The notes beneath the pieces were generated by a model. The model worked only from the letters and a program-made list of their open reading frames with translations, searched no databases and was not told the DNA's origin. DNA of 64,000 nucleotides from Caprella mutica (Eukaryota; Arthropoda; Malacostraca; Amphipoda; Caprellidae). Each line of letters begins with the position of its first letter. Positions within the stretch are counted from its first letter, which is position 1. Position numbers and translations under genes: made by a program. The stretch is taken from positions 389,504 through 453,503 of the forward strand of contig CANNZV010000122.1 of assembly GCA_947561585.1 (NCBI GenBank). Reading direction: 5' to 3'. Of this stretch, positions 1 to 8,640 are shown piece by piece.

Positions 1-690
1 TCTGCCAGTTGAATCTATAATCTCATTTATTTTCCATTCTTGATTTATCAATTCAGCTTTATACCAAATCGATTCATCTAACCCATTGAAAATCGAATCT
101 TGATTGATATCTCTAAGAGTTTTTATTAAAATCTGATTTGATTTTGGAATTACCTCATGATACTGCAACTCTTCATTTGGAGGAGAAATTCTTTTTAAAT
201 CTGTTCCACTATTTTCTGATGAGAATAAATATTCAGGATCTTTATTATTTAATTTTCCGTCTTGATTATAATCTATGTCTCCAATTTCATAGAGGATTTT
301 GTTATTCATAATTTTACTTGCCTCCTCATATTCCTCATCGTTATTTACATGAATTCTTGAAATTCGCATTTTTTCCTCTGTCAATAATCTAGTCTCACCT
401 GTTCTTCGATTGTAAAATAAAATATTCCAATACCTTGGATAATCATCTGAGTAATATCCGTCCTTACTGAATTTTGTTCTCCTTTCAAGTAGGTTAGTTG
501 AAATCGGAATCATTACTTGATCTGAACTATCAATCATTATTGGTGATTCATAAACAAAATTGAATTTTGCTAAAATGGAATCAATTTGTTCAGTCGTCAA
601 ATCTTCATCTTCAATTGATTCAATTCTTGGTTTCTTTTCCTCACAAGAGATGAATACAATTATTAGTAATATTGAGATTAATTGTTTCAT
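1..690 (-). CDS. Lipoprotein with two dockerin-type calcium loops (C-terminus beyond window)
   Basis: The frame is open from an ATG at 690 down to base 1, so 230 residues are visible and the 3' end is missing. The N-terminus is a lipoprotein signal: Lys2, a hydrophobic stretch, then F-I-S before Cys16, followed by E-E-K-K. Two loops fit the dockerin/EF-like calcium pattern D-x-N-x-D-[GS]-x-x-N-x-x-D, at residues 140-151 and 194-205. No catalytic domain is recognisable. It is probably a periplasmic or outer-membrane lipoprotein of unknown role. It lies on the same strand as the next gene, with an 85-base gap. The signal and loops are seen directly; calcium binding is inferred. Confidence 0.75.
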   Translation of the reverse strand, partial: MKQLISILLIIVFISCEEKKPRIESIEDEDLTTEQIDSILAKFNFVYESPIMIDSSDQVMIPISTNLLERRTKFSKDGYYSDDYPRYWNILFYNRRTGETRLLTEEKMRISRIHVNNDEEYEEASKIMNNKILYEIGDIDYNQDGKLNNKDPEYLFSSENSGTDLKRISPPNEELQYHEVIPKSNQILIKTLRDINQDSIFNGLDESIWYKAELINQEWKINEIIDSTGR

Positions 691-775
691 TGATTTTTCA
701 CTTAATGAAGTAGAACAGAAATTCAAACTTCGTTTTTATTTAAACTTTCATACCCAAAAAAACAAAATGTTAGTT

Positions 776-1432
776 TTAGTTTTTTTTCATTGGAATTCCA
801 TTTGGCACCTTAAAAAAATCAGATGATAATTCTTTCTCTTTCACTTCAATAGCTGTAAATGTTACTTTACATAATTTCATATCCAAGTACCACTCAACAA
901 TATGAGATTTTGTTTTTTTGTAAAGAATATCTAAATGAAAATCTTTGAATTGTTCGTAATTTTTAGGGTTTATTTTTAGGCTTTCATCATAATAATATTT
1001 ACAATTTATTATTTCACTATTAATTGGTTCACTCATTTCAATAACAACTGATTTGCATATTCTTCCTAAAAGAGTTTTACTATCAGATTGAGAAATCCTT
1101 AAAAAACTAGTAAAAGATTCTCCACAGTCATAAAAATATATTGTATCTCGGTTATGCCATTTTGCAAAATATTTATTTTTCTTTGCATCATAAATATTAA
1201 ACTCATAGCCATGAGGTAGGGAGTTCTTATAAATTCTTTTTTGATATCCTTCTTTGTTGTGATAAACAATTAAAGTATCACCCCATTTTTTTGAAAGGTA
1301 ATCATTCCATTCATGGTCAGGATGTGTTAGCTCAACATCCACCTTATATTTTATTAATCCTTCAAATGATTCTTGCCCATTTACAAAAAAATTTATGAGT
1401 AAAAACATTACTATAATCCAACTGATTTTCAT
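776..1432 (-). CDS. Secreted protein, GLPGLI/DUF4412-like
   Basis: 218 residues. A signal peptide is visible at residues 1-20, ending N-G-Q. The mature part opens with E-G-L-I-K-Y, as in the Bacteroidota GLPGLI-type secreted proteins. The C-terminal half also resembles that group: a G-R-I-C-K stretch, a Y-Y-Y-D-E-S-L-K-I-N-P segment, and F-x-V-P near the end. These proteins are exported, mostly beta-strand, and have no established function. The start is an ATG at 1432. It sits between recQ and the edge lipoprotein, all on the minus strand, with gaps of about 85-90 bases. The family assignment is from pattern memory and is moderate. Confidence 0.6.
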   Translation of the reverse strand: MKISWIIVMFLLINFFVNGQESFEGLIKYKVDVELTHPDHEWNDYLSKKWGDTLIVYHNKEGYQKRIYKNSLPHGYEFNIYDAKKNKYFAKWHNRDTIYFYDCGESFTSFLRISQSDSKTLLGRICKSVVIEMSEPINSEIINCKYYYDESLKINPKNYEQFKDFHLDILYKKTKSHIVEWYLDMKLCKVTFTAIEVKEKELSSDFFKVPNGIPMKKN

Positions 1433-1522
1433 TGCTTCCTTTTATAGAAATTAACTACCAAATACTTTCATTTATTATTTTTAATTGTCCCCTCAATAAA
1501 GTATTTCTAAAGTTTTAAACCT

Positions 1523-3670
1523 TTACTCCACCACCGCCTCCCGATAATAATGTGCCAACGCAAATCTTATTTTATCATAAGGCACCTTCTCCTCAAAATG
1601 ATTAAAAATATCAGCCATCTTATAAGGAGTCGGCAACTTCGGTAAAGCCTTTAAAATATGTTCAATTTCATGCATTTGCACAAAAACAGAAATGTCCAAA
1701 TCCTCCCCTTCTTCATAAACTTTTGAAAGATGTGAAAGTACTGTTAGGTCTTTTATATTTCGCTTGACAGCAATCTCTTGAATGCTCGCTCCCTTTTTAT
1801 ACATGTCGTAAGAAAGAATATGTGAGCTCCCCGTCACCTTCTCTCCTGCCTCTTCTTTTTTTCTTAAAAAATCAATAATCGCCTGTTTAAATTGTTCTCC
1901 ATAGAGGTGCATTTTACGTTCCCCTACTCCGCTAATTTCATTCATCATCAAATCAGTCGTCGGGCGTTTGGCAGCCATCTCTTCCAAAGTCGCATCACTA
2001 AATACGATATACGGAGGCACCCCTCGTACTCTTGCCAATTGCAATCGCAAAGTCCGAAGTGCTTCGAATAATTCGTCGCGAACTCTTTCTCGTTTTGGTT
2101 TTGTTTTGGCTTTTTTCTTCGCTGCTTCGACTCTGACTTTGATATCAATAGGTTTAACCAATTCGATTTTTTTCCCTTCAAATAAAACTTCCTTTGCCGC
2201 AGGTGTCAACTTTAAAACGCTTCCTTGGTCATAAGCGATTTCCATCAATCCAGCGTTGAGCAATTGCATCATATACGACTGCCAATCGATATAACTAATC
2301 TCACGACCAGCGCCATAGGTTTTTATTTTATTAAAACCCTTTTCGTAAATCTCTCGATTATTTGAACCTCTTAAAATATTTATCAATAAATTAATTCCTG
2401 CATTCTCTCCCGTACGTGCCAAGGCCGAAAGTGCTTTCTGTGCGATAAGCGTTCCGTCCACTCTTTGCGGAGGATTTTTACAAATATCGCAGTTGCCACA
2501 GTTCTCTGTCATCGTTTCGCTAAAGTAGGCTAATAGGATTTTTCTACGGCATTGCATGGCTTCCGCAAAGTGGCGCATCCTTTCCAGTTTCGAAAGTTTA
2601 AGTTCCGTATGATCGCTTTGATTTTCAGGAGAAGTCAAAATATCAGTTAGCACTTTGACATCGCCATAACTCCAAAATAAAACGGTATCTGCTTTGGAAC
2701 CATCTCTTCCCGCTCGACCAATTTCTTGATAATAACTTTCTATATTTTTAGGTAAATTATAATGAATGACAAACCGAACATTCGACTTGTCAATACCCAT
2801 TCCAAAGGCAATTGTTGCACATACAATTGGAACTTGGTCATTGATGAATTCTTCTTGAACTTCGCTTCTTTTATTCGGTGGCAGACCTGCGTGATAGTGT
2901 GTCGCACGTATTCCATTAGCTCTTAACTTGTCCGCAAGCATCTCCGTATTTTTTCTACTGAGACAATAAACTATCCCCGACTGATTAGGTCTATTTTTTA
3001 CAAATGCTACAATCTGTTGAATTCGTTTTTGTCCAGGCCGTACTTCAAGGCTTAAATTAGGTCGATCAAATGATGCTAAAAAAACAGTAGGATCAAGTAA
3101 TCCCATTTGTGTAACAATATCTTTACGGGTCAACTTATCTGCCGTAGCAGTCAACGCCATAATCGGAACATGCGGAAATGATTTCTTTAAAAATTTCATT
3201 TTAGTGTACTCCGGCCGAAAGTCATGTCCCCATGAAGAAATACAATGTGCCTCATCTATCGCAAACAAACTGATATTCATTTGCTGCATCAAATTATAAA
3301 AACTACGGGTCAACATTCTTTCAGGAGAGACATATAAAAGTTTGATTTGCTCATTTTCAATATCATTCAAAACCTGTTGCTCCTGACTTTTAGAAAGAGA
3401 ACTATTGTAGAATGCAGCAGGTATTCCATTTCCTCTTAAACTCTCCACTTGATCTTTCATCAACGAAATCAAAGGCGATACGACGATACATATCCCATCC
3501 AAGGTAATCGCTGGAATTTGGAAACAAATAGATTTCCCTCCTCCCGTTGGCATCAATACCAAGGAGTCTTTTTTATCATAAACACTTTGAACGATATCTG
3601 CTTGATTGGGGCGAAAATTGTCGTAACCGAAGAATTTCTTGAGTGCTATACGAGCGTCAGCTAATGTCAT
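1523..3670 (-). CDS. recQ: ATP-dependent DNA helicase RecQ
   Basis: 715 residues, usual for the longer Bacteroidota RecQ. A 3'-5' superfamily-2 helicase acting in recombination and stalled-fork repair. Motif 0 (F-R-P-N-Q) is at residues 19-23, Walker A (T-G-G-G-K-S) at 42-47, a D-E-A-H box with the aromatic-rich loop near 138-155, and motif VI Q-E-I-G-R-A-G-R-D-G near 315. The RQC zinc site has four Cys between about residues 374 and 397 (E-N-C-G-N-C-D-I-C). An HRDC domain lies at about 525-600, and a C-terminal helix-turn-helix segment (K-K-G-A-S-I-Q-E-I-A) follows. The start is an ATG at 3670. The upstream gap is divergent from the sulfatase gene and holds a long inverted repeat. Confidence 0.97.
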   Translation of the reverse strand: MTLADARIALKKFFGYDNFRPNQADIVQSVYDKKDSLVLMPTGGGKSICFQIPAITLDGICIVVSPLISLMKDQVESLRGNGIPAAFYNSSLSKSQEQQVLNDIENEQIKLLYVSPERMLTRSFYNLMQQMNISLFAIDEAHCISSWGHDFRPEYTKMKFLKKSFPHVPIMALTATADKLTRKDIVTQMGLLDPTVFLASFDRPNLSLEVRPGQKRIQQIVAFVKNRPNQSGIVYCLSRKNTEMLADKLRANGIRATHYHAGLPPNKRSEVQEEFINDQVPIVCATIAFGMGIDKSNVRFVIHYNLPKNIESYYQEIGRAGRDGSKADTVLFWSYGDVKVLTDILTSPENQSDHTELKLSKLERMRHFAEAMQCRRKILLAYFSETMTENCGNCDICKNPPQRVDGTLIAQKALSALARTGENAGINLLINILRGSNNREIYEKGFNKIKTYGAGREISYIDWQSYMMQLLNAGLMEIAYDQGSVLKLTPAAKEVLFEGKKIELVKPIDIKVRVEAAKKKAKTKPKRERVRDELFEALRTLRLQLARVRGVPPYIVFSDATLEEMAAKRPTTDLMMNEISGVGERKMHLYGEQFKQAIIDFLRKKEEAGEKVTGSSHILSYDMYKKGASIQEIAVKRNIKDLTVLSHLSKVYEEGEDLDISVFVQMHEIEHILKALPKLPTPYKMADIFNHFEEKVPYDKIRFALAHYYREAVVE

Positions 3671-4593
3671 TTTATTGGAGGTTGAATAGGAGAATGGTCA
3701 TAGCATTTACAATAACCAGTTCTACCGTTAGTATGTTTAATAATAATTAAAACAATATATTTACATCTTGCTGTTTTTACCGAAGACAAGATAAGAATTC
3801 CTTTTTGTTTTTTATAGGAAAATGGGAAAGAAAGGAATGGGAAGAGGTAATGGACTTATTCATTTGAAAAGGTTAATAATTAATTGCGAAAATGAAAAAG
3901 GGAACAAGGATTTACGATTTATGATTTGAGAAATTTTTTCGAATAATTTTGAGAAATGATAATCACAATTATTCGAAAAAACTTCTCAAATCATAAATCG
4001 TAAATCCTTGTTCCCTTTTTCATTTTCTAAAAAAAACCACCCAAATATCAAAGGTGCTATTGGACCCTACGAGACATGGTTAGGGCAGCCGATTTGCTTT
4101 GGGTAATCTCCTTGCTTCCTTTTTCCGAAGAAAAATTCCGAGCCGGACAAGTCAACGGCCTGAAGCCCGCCCTACTAACAAATACAGAGTCAAATCCCTA
4201 ATAATAAAAGTGTTGGACCATAGCTTAATGATATCAGGATGGATTTTTTTTATTGATGACTTCTCATCAATTGGGTGGCAAGATATAGTAAAACTTTTAA
4301 TACTACAATATTGCTTTTTTTGTTTTTTTTTATAAAAGGGAGGTTGTAGGTTTGCACTTTATAATGAATAATTAAGAATGAAAAATGAATAATTTGGAAA
4401 ACGGTTGAATACAAGGGCAAACGCACCAAAGCTAAAACGCTTGTGTAGCAGGTGTATAAGTCTATATGTATTAGTGTTTTCGAATACTTTTGATCGATTT
4501 CGTGTAGAGAGTCTATTCTTTCTAGGATGATCTTCAGAATGGCTAATTTATTATTTTAAGTTGCCTAACTTTCATTTATAGTATCGAAAGAAA
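3671..4593. other. Divergent intergenic region, 923 bases
   Basis: Lies between the starts of recQ (minus) and the sulfatase gene (plus), so it should hold promoters for both; I could not fix a convincing Bacteroidota promoter pair. It contains a 61-bp-arm inverted repeat (3888-4027, listed separately). After it comes a stretch richer in G+C (about 4060-4190) with no readable gene, then AT-rich DNA. A 78-codon open frame at 4099-4335 has a composition unlike a protein and is not called. Confidence 0.6.
3888..4027. repeat. Long inverted repeat 1 (61-bp arms)
   Basis: Arms 3888-3948 and 3967-4027 are reverse complements with one mismatch and an 18-base loop. It lies in a divergent gap, not at a gene end, so simple transcription termination does not explain it. 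The arms include AAGGATTTACGATTTATGAT and its complement. Confidence 0.95.
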
Positions 4594-6521
4594 ATGAATC
4601 TAAAAGAAGAATTGTTTTTCACAAGACAATTAGGGTTACGAATACTAGGATTGCTCTTAGTTTGGATGATATGCAGGATAGGATTCTATGCATTCAATAC
4701 TTCCTCCTTTCCTATTGATGGCATTTTTAGCTTTATCAAATTATTATTTTTTGGAATGCGTTTTGATCTTGCAGCGATTGCTTATGTCAATGCATTGCTT
4801 GCGATTACTTATATTTTACCGTTTTCTTTTCGGAAAAATCCAACTTATCGTAAAATTCAAAAATGGATATTTATTCTTTTTAATTCTATTGCCATGATAT
4901 TTGAAGTAGGCGATATGGGGTATTTTCAATTTGCATTTAGGAGAGCCATAGGAAGTGATTTAAAGCTAGTGGGTGAGACGACTAATATGGCTTTTCAGTT
5001 TTTATATGACTTTTGGTACTTGGCGATTGTTTTGATCCTTATGATTTTGTTTTTGAATTTTATTTATAAAAAAACCACGCTCTCCTACCCTGTCTCAAAA
5101 TTGAATACTATCATCCAAATTTTAATCATGCCCATAATCGTTGGGTTGATAATAATTGCTATGCGAGGTGGAATTCAATTGCGCCCAATCATGTCTCTGA
5201 CGACTGCACAATATGTCGATGACATGAGGTTGATGCCTTTGCAAACTAATACTACCTTAAATCTATTATTTTCGGCACAACAACATTTTATCGAAGAGAA
5301 AGATTATATGCCGACTTCCGAACAAGAAGAATTATTTCAGATTTATAAAAATCCAAATCCGCAAGAAGCTTTCAAAAAAGAAAATGTATTTATTATCGTT
5401 TTAGAAAGTTTTGGAAAAGAACATATTGGTTTTTTTAATCCACCTGTAGATGGCAAAGCAGTTTATAAAAAAAGTCCTACTCCATTTTTAGATTCTTTGA
5501 TGACGGAGAGTTGGTATTTTGAAAATGCCTATGCAGTAGGAACTCGCTCGACTCAAGGTATTGCAGCAACTACGGCAGGCATTCCTGCGCTGATGGAAAA
5601 TGCGTTGATGTTCTCTGCTTACCAAGGAAATCAAGTAGATGGTATTGCAGCACACTTAGGAAAGAAAGGTTACACGAGTGGATTTTTTCATGGTTCCAAT
5701 CCTGGCTCGATGGAGTTTGAGCGGTATTCGAAATTGACAGGTTATCAAAACTTTTATGATCGAACGGCTTATCCAAATCAAGATGATTATGATGGTAATT
5801 GGGGAATTTGGGATGTTCCGTTTTTTCAATTTACATTGCAAGAAGTCGACAATATAACAAACCATTTACGGCGTTACTTTTTTCATTAACTTCTCATCAT
5901 CCATATTATGTAGAAGAGTTTTTTGAGAAAAAACATCCTGATGAAAAACCGATTCTAAGAGCCATTCGATATACCGATTATGCGCTTCAAGAATTTTTTA
6001 AAACTGCAAAAAAAATGGATTGGTATGACAATACATTATTCGTTATCACAGCAGATCATATTGGAAGATCTTCCATTCAAAAATATAAATCGAATGTAGG
6101 CAAGTATCAAATTCCTATGTTTTTTTACAAACCTAATTCCAATCTAAAAGGGAAATTTTCAAAGGTGATGCAACAAACCGATGTGCTACCTACAGTCTTG
6201 GATTATTTGAATTTTGATGAACCTTATTCTGCTTTTGGACAGAGTGCATTTGATACATTGAGCCCTCGATATGCTTCAACCTTTTCGGGTGGTTTTTATC
6301 AAATCATAAATGATAGTTTATTCTTTTCTTTTGATGGAAAAGATGCTGTAGGAATGTATAATTATAAAAAAGATGTATTTTTAAAAAATGATATTTTAGA
6401 TCATTCTGGATCTAAAAAAGGATCAGTACAAGAGGAACTAGAAAATCAAATCAAGGCGCAGATTCAAATTCATAATAAAGCCATGATTTATAATCGGTTG
6501 AAAAATCAAAATCAAAACTAG
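4594..6521 (+). pseudogene. LTA-synthase-family membrane sulfatase, frameshifted
   Basis: Two overlapping frames together make one LtaS-type protein of about 640 residues. The first part (4594 to about 5855) has about five N-terminal membrane helices and then the sulfatase-fold domain, with V-L-E-S-F-G-K-E at the first metal site and a Thr-rich nucleophile region (S-T-Q-G-I-A-A-T-T). The second part (about 5855-6521) carries L-T-S-H-H-P-Y-Y and the T-A-D-H metal motif. The switch falls within about 10 bases of the stretch AATATAACAAACC near 5851-5863; one missing base there would restore the frame. The family transfers phosphoglycerol or phosphoethanolamine groups to envelope lipids or glycans, with the catalytic domain outside the inner membrane. 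It could be a real inactivation or an assembly error; several other indels in this window favour the latter. Confidence 0.85.
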
Positions 6522-6557
6522 ATATGCTGTATGTCTGTTTTGATTAAAATAATTTAA

Positions 6558-7628
6558 ATGGAAAATAACGTAAATAAGATTAATAAAACGGATTCCTCTT
6601 TTCAAGGATTAGAGTTGTCTAAACGTATCGAAGCCCTAGTTTATCTTGGAAAACAAATTGAGCTAAAAGATGAACAACTCCTTGGTATTCAGGAGTTTAG
6701 CAAACATAAAAACAGTTGGTTCACTTTAGAGAACACGAACTATGCACTTGAAAATATTTGGTCTCACTTCTTGCAAAAAGAAAAACTAGAAGCATGGTCT
6801 AAGCAATATGATCTACCTGAAAACACCACTCCAAAGACAGTAGGAATAATCATGAAAGGCAATACTCCTTTAGTTGGGTTTCATGATTTGCTTTGTGTGT
6901 TTTTATGTGGTCACTATGCTAAAATAAAATTATCAAAAGATGATAAATATCTAATTCCGCAATTAATAAAAATCATGGTAGAAGGTTTTCCTGAAGTCAA
7001 AGATTATTTTGAATTCGTGGAACGTATGCCAAAATTTGATGCAATCATAGCAAGTGGAAATCGAGATTCGCTTAAAACTTTTAAAACTTATTTTTCAAAA
7101 TATCCAAATCTAATTCGAGATAACAAACATGGTATTGCCGTCTTGGATGGAAAGGAATCAAAGGCAGATTTGACAAATTTAGGGAAAGATATTTTTTACT
7201 ATTTTGGATTGAGTGGTCGAAGTGTTTCCAAAATTTATTTACCTCCAGATTTCAATTTTATTCCTTTGCTGGAAGCTACTCATGAGTACAATCAGATCGT
7301 TTTAAATAATAAATACAAAAATAATTTTGACTATAATTTCACCTTACATATTTTGAATAGTGTGGATTATAAAGCCAACGGTTGTATCATGATTATTGAA
7401 GACGAAGCCTTGCAATCAAGAATTGCAACCATCCATTATGAAACCTACGAAAGTGAAACACATTTAAATCAGTTACTCCAAACCAAACAATCTGAGATTC
7501 ACCATATTATTTCAAACAATACATTTACAAATTTCAAAAACAAGAATTTTGGAGAAGCGAATGTGGTTGAATTAAATGATTTTGAAAATGATATTGATGT
7601 AATTTCTTTTTTAAAAAACTCAATTTAA
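6558..7628 (+). CDS. Acyl-CoA reductase, LuxC-like
   Basis: 356 residues, ATG at 6558, 36 bases after the sulfatase gene. It resembles the LuxC branch of the aldehyde dehydrogenase superfamily, which reduces acyl-CoA or acyl-enzyme to aldehyde with NADPH. Landmarks are G-I-I-M-K-G-N-T-P-L-V-G-F-H-D (about residues 95-110), a segment near 160 (I-I-A-S-G-N-R-D), and Y-Y-F-G-L-S-G-R-S-V-S-K-I (about 215-228), the usual place of the conserved C/G-R-x-x-S-K stretch. The catalytic Cys expected in classical LuxC is not obvious there (G-L-S-G-R), so activity is uncertain. No luxABDE neighbours are present, as is usual in this phylum. Soluble and cytoplasmic by composition. Confidence 0.75.
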   Translation: MENNVNKINKTDSSFQGLELSKRIEALVYLGKQIELKDEQLLGIQEFSKHKNSWFTLENTNYALENIWSHFLQKEKLEAWSKQYDLPENTTPKTVGIIMKGNTPLVGFHDLLCVFLCGHYAKIKLSKDDKYLIPQLIKIMVEGFPEVKDYFEFVERMPKFDAIIASGNRDSLKTFKTYFSKYPNLIRDNKHGIAVLDGKESKADLTNLGKDIFYYFGLSGRSVSKIYLPPDFNFIPLLEATHEYNQIVLNNKYKNNFDYNFTLHILNSVDYKANGCIMIIEDEALQSRIATIHYETYESETHLNQLLQTKQSEIHHIISNNTFTNFKNKNFGEANVVELNDFENDIDVISFLKNSI

Positions 7629-7648
7629 TTTTGGCTAAAGCCAATTTA

Positions 7649-7736
7649 TTTTTCAACGCAGAGTCGCTGAGACACAGAGGTTTTTTTCTTCGAAAAATTT
7701 TAAAAACTCTGCACCTCAGCGGCTCTGCGTTGAAAA
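7649..7736. repeat. Long inverted repeat 2
   Basis: Arms of about 35 bases, 7649-7683 and 7703-7736, pair with about five mismatches. The words CAACGCAGAG and CTCTGCGTTG are shared in type with repeats 9 and 13. It lies 20 bases after the stop of the LuxC-like gene and before nth, same strand, so it may also act as a terminator. Confidence 0.85.
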
Positions 7737-7788
7737 ATTCTAAATTCAGTTTTGTTAAATAATCACTAATTTTTGAAGAAAAACAACT

Positions 7789-8424
7789 ATGAAGAAAAAA
7801 GAAAAGGCCGCCGAAATTGCAACTATCCTTGAAGATCTTTATCCTGAAACTCCTATTCCTCTAGATCATCAAGATCCATACACCCTACTTGTAGCTGTAT
7901 TGTTATCTGCTCAATGCACGGATAAAAGAGTCAACCAAGTCACGCCACATTTATTTGCAAAAGCCAATACACCTCAAAAAATGATAAAGGTTCCTGTTGA
8001 GGATATCAAGGCAATCATTCGCCCTTGTGGCCTTTCTCCAAGGAAGTCAAAAGCTATTTCTGAATTATCTCATATTATTTTGGACAAACATGATGGAATT
8101 GTTCCACAAACATTTAAAGACTTGGAAGCATTGCCTGGTGTCGGTCATAAAACTGCTTCTGTGGTGATGTCGCAGGCTTTTGGATTTCCTGCTTTTCCTG
8201 TGGACACTCATATTCATAGATTAGCATATCGTTGGATGTTGAGTACGGGTAAGAATGTGGATAAAACTGAAGCTGATTTAAAAAAATTATTTCCAAAAGA
8301 GAGTTGGAATAAATTACATTTACAGATTATTTTCTTCGGTAGAGAATACTGTCCTGCAAGAGGTCATGATCCAATTGTATGTCCTATATGTAGTAAGTAT
8401 GGAAGGAAGAGTTTGTTTAAATAA
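7789..8424 (+). CDS. nth: Endonuclease III (Nth), with an altered Fe-S site
   Basis: 211 residues, the family's usual length; ATG at 7789. A DNA glycosylase/AP lyase that removes oxidised pyrimidines. The helix-hairpin-helix is L-P-G-V-G-H-K-T-A with catalytic Lys121, and the catalytic Asp is Asp139 in P-V-D-T-H-I-H-R. The C-terminal iron-sulfur loop is unusual: Cys188, Cys198 and Cys201 are present with a 9-residue first spacing, and no fourth Cys follows before the end. The canonical pattern is C-x6-C-x2-C-x5-C. The [4Fe-4S] cluster is therefore probably lost or rebuilt. A similar ending may be common in this phylum, but I cannot check. A convergent inverted repeat follows at once. Confidence 0.95.
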   Translation: MKKKEKAAEIATILEDLYPETPIPLDHQDPYTLLVAVLLSAQCTDKRVNQVTPHLFAKANTPQKMIKVPVEDIKAIIRPCGLSPRKSKAISELSHIILDKHDGIVPQTFKDLEALPGVGHKTASVVMSQAFGFPAFPVDTHIHRLAYRWMLSTGKNVDKTEADLKKLFPKESWNKLHLQIIFFGREYCPARGHDPIVCPICSKYGRKSLFK

Positions 8425-8430
8425 AAAGAA

Positions 8431-8615
8431 GTTTCGAGTACTTTTGAGATGGGCACGCGGATGACACAGATGCCGTGGATTTTTCTTAGGACGTGTTCGA
8501 ATTTCTTTTACCTTTATTCGTTCAAAATTAAAAAACCCAAACACGTCCTAAGAAAAATCCGCTAAAATCCGCCGCATCTGTGTCATCTGCGTGCCCATCT
8601 CAAAAGTATTCGAAA
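8431..8615. repeat. Long inverted repeat 3, between convergent genes
   Basis: Left arm 8431-8497 and right arm 8540-8615 match closely, apart from about 11 extra bases in the right arm near 8561-8573. Shared stretches include TTTTGAGATGGGCACGC, ATGACACAGATG and TTTTTCTTAGGACGTGTT. It starts 6 bases after the nth stop and ends about 25 bases before the stop of the convergent 7TM-HD gene, so it could terminate both. Confidence 0.95.
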
Positions 8616-8640
8616 AACCAATTACAATATCCATTCTCAA

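Noticed and set aside
4060..4190. tRNA or structured RNA in the G+C-richer patch, also at 63810-63990
   Set aside because: No acceptor/T-arm pattern or CCA end and no cloverleaf pairing found by eye.
4099..4335. Plus-strand open frame of 78 codons
   Set aside because: Unusual composition (Arg/Pro-rich start, Phe-rich end), no similarity in my reading, and it overlaps a non-coding stretch. Not called as a gene.
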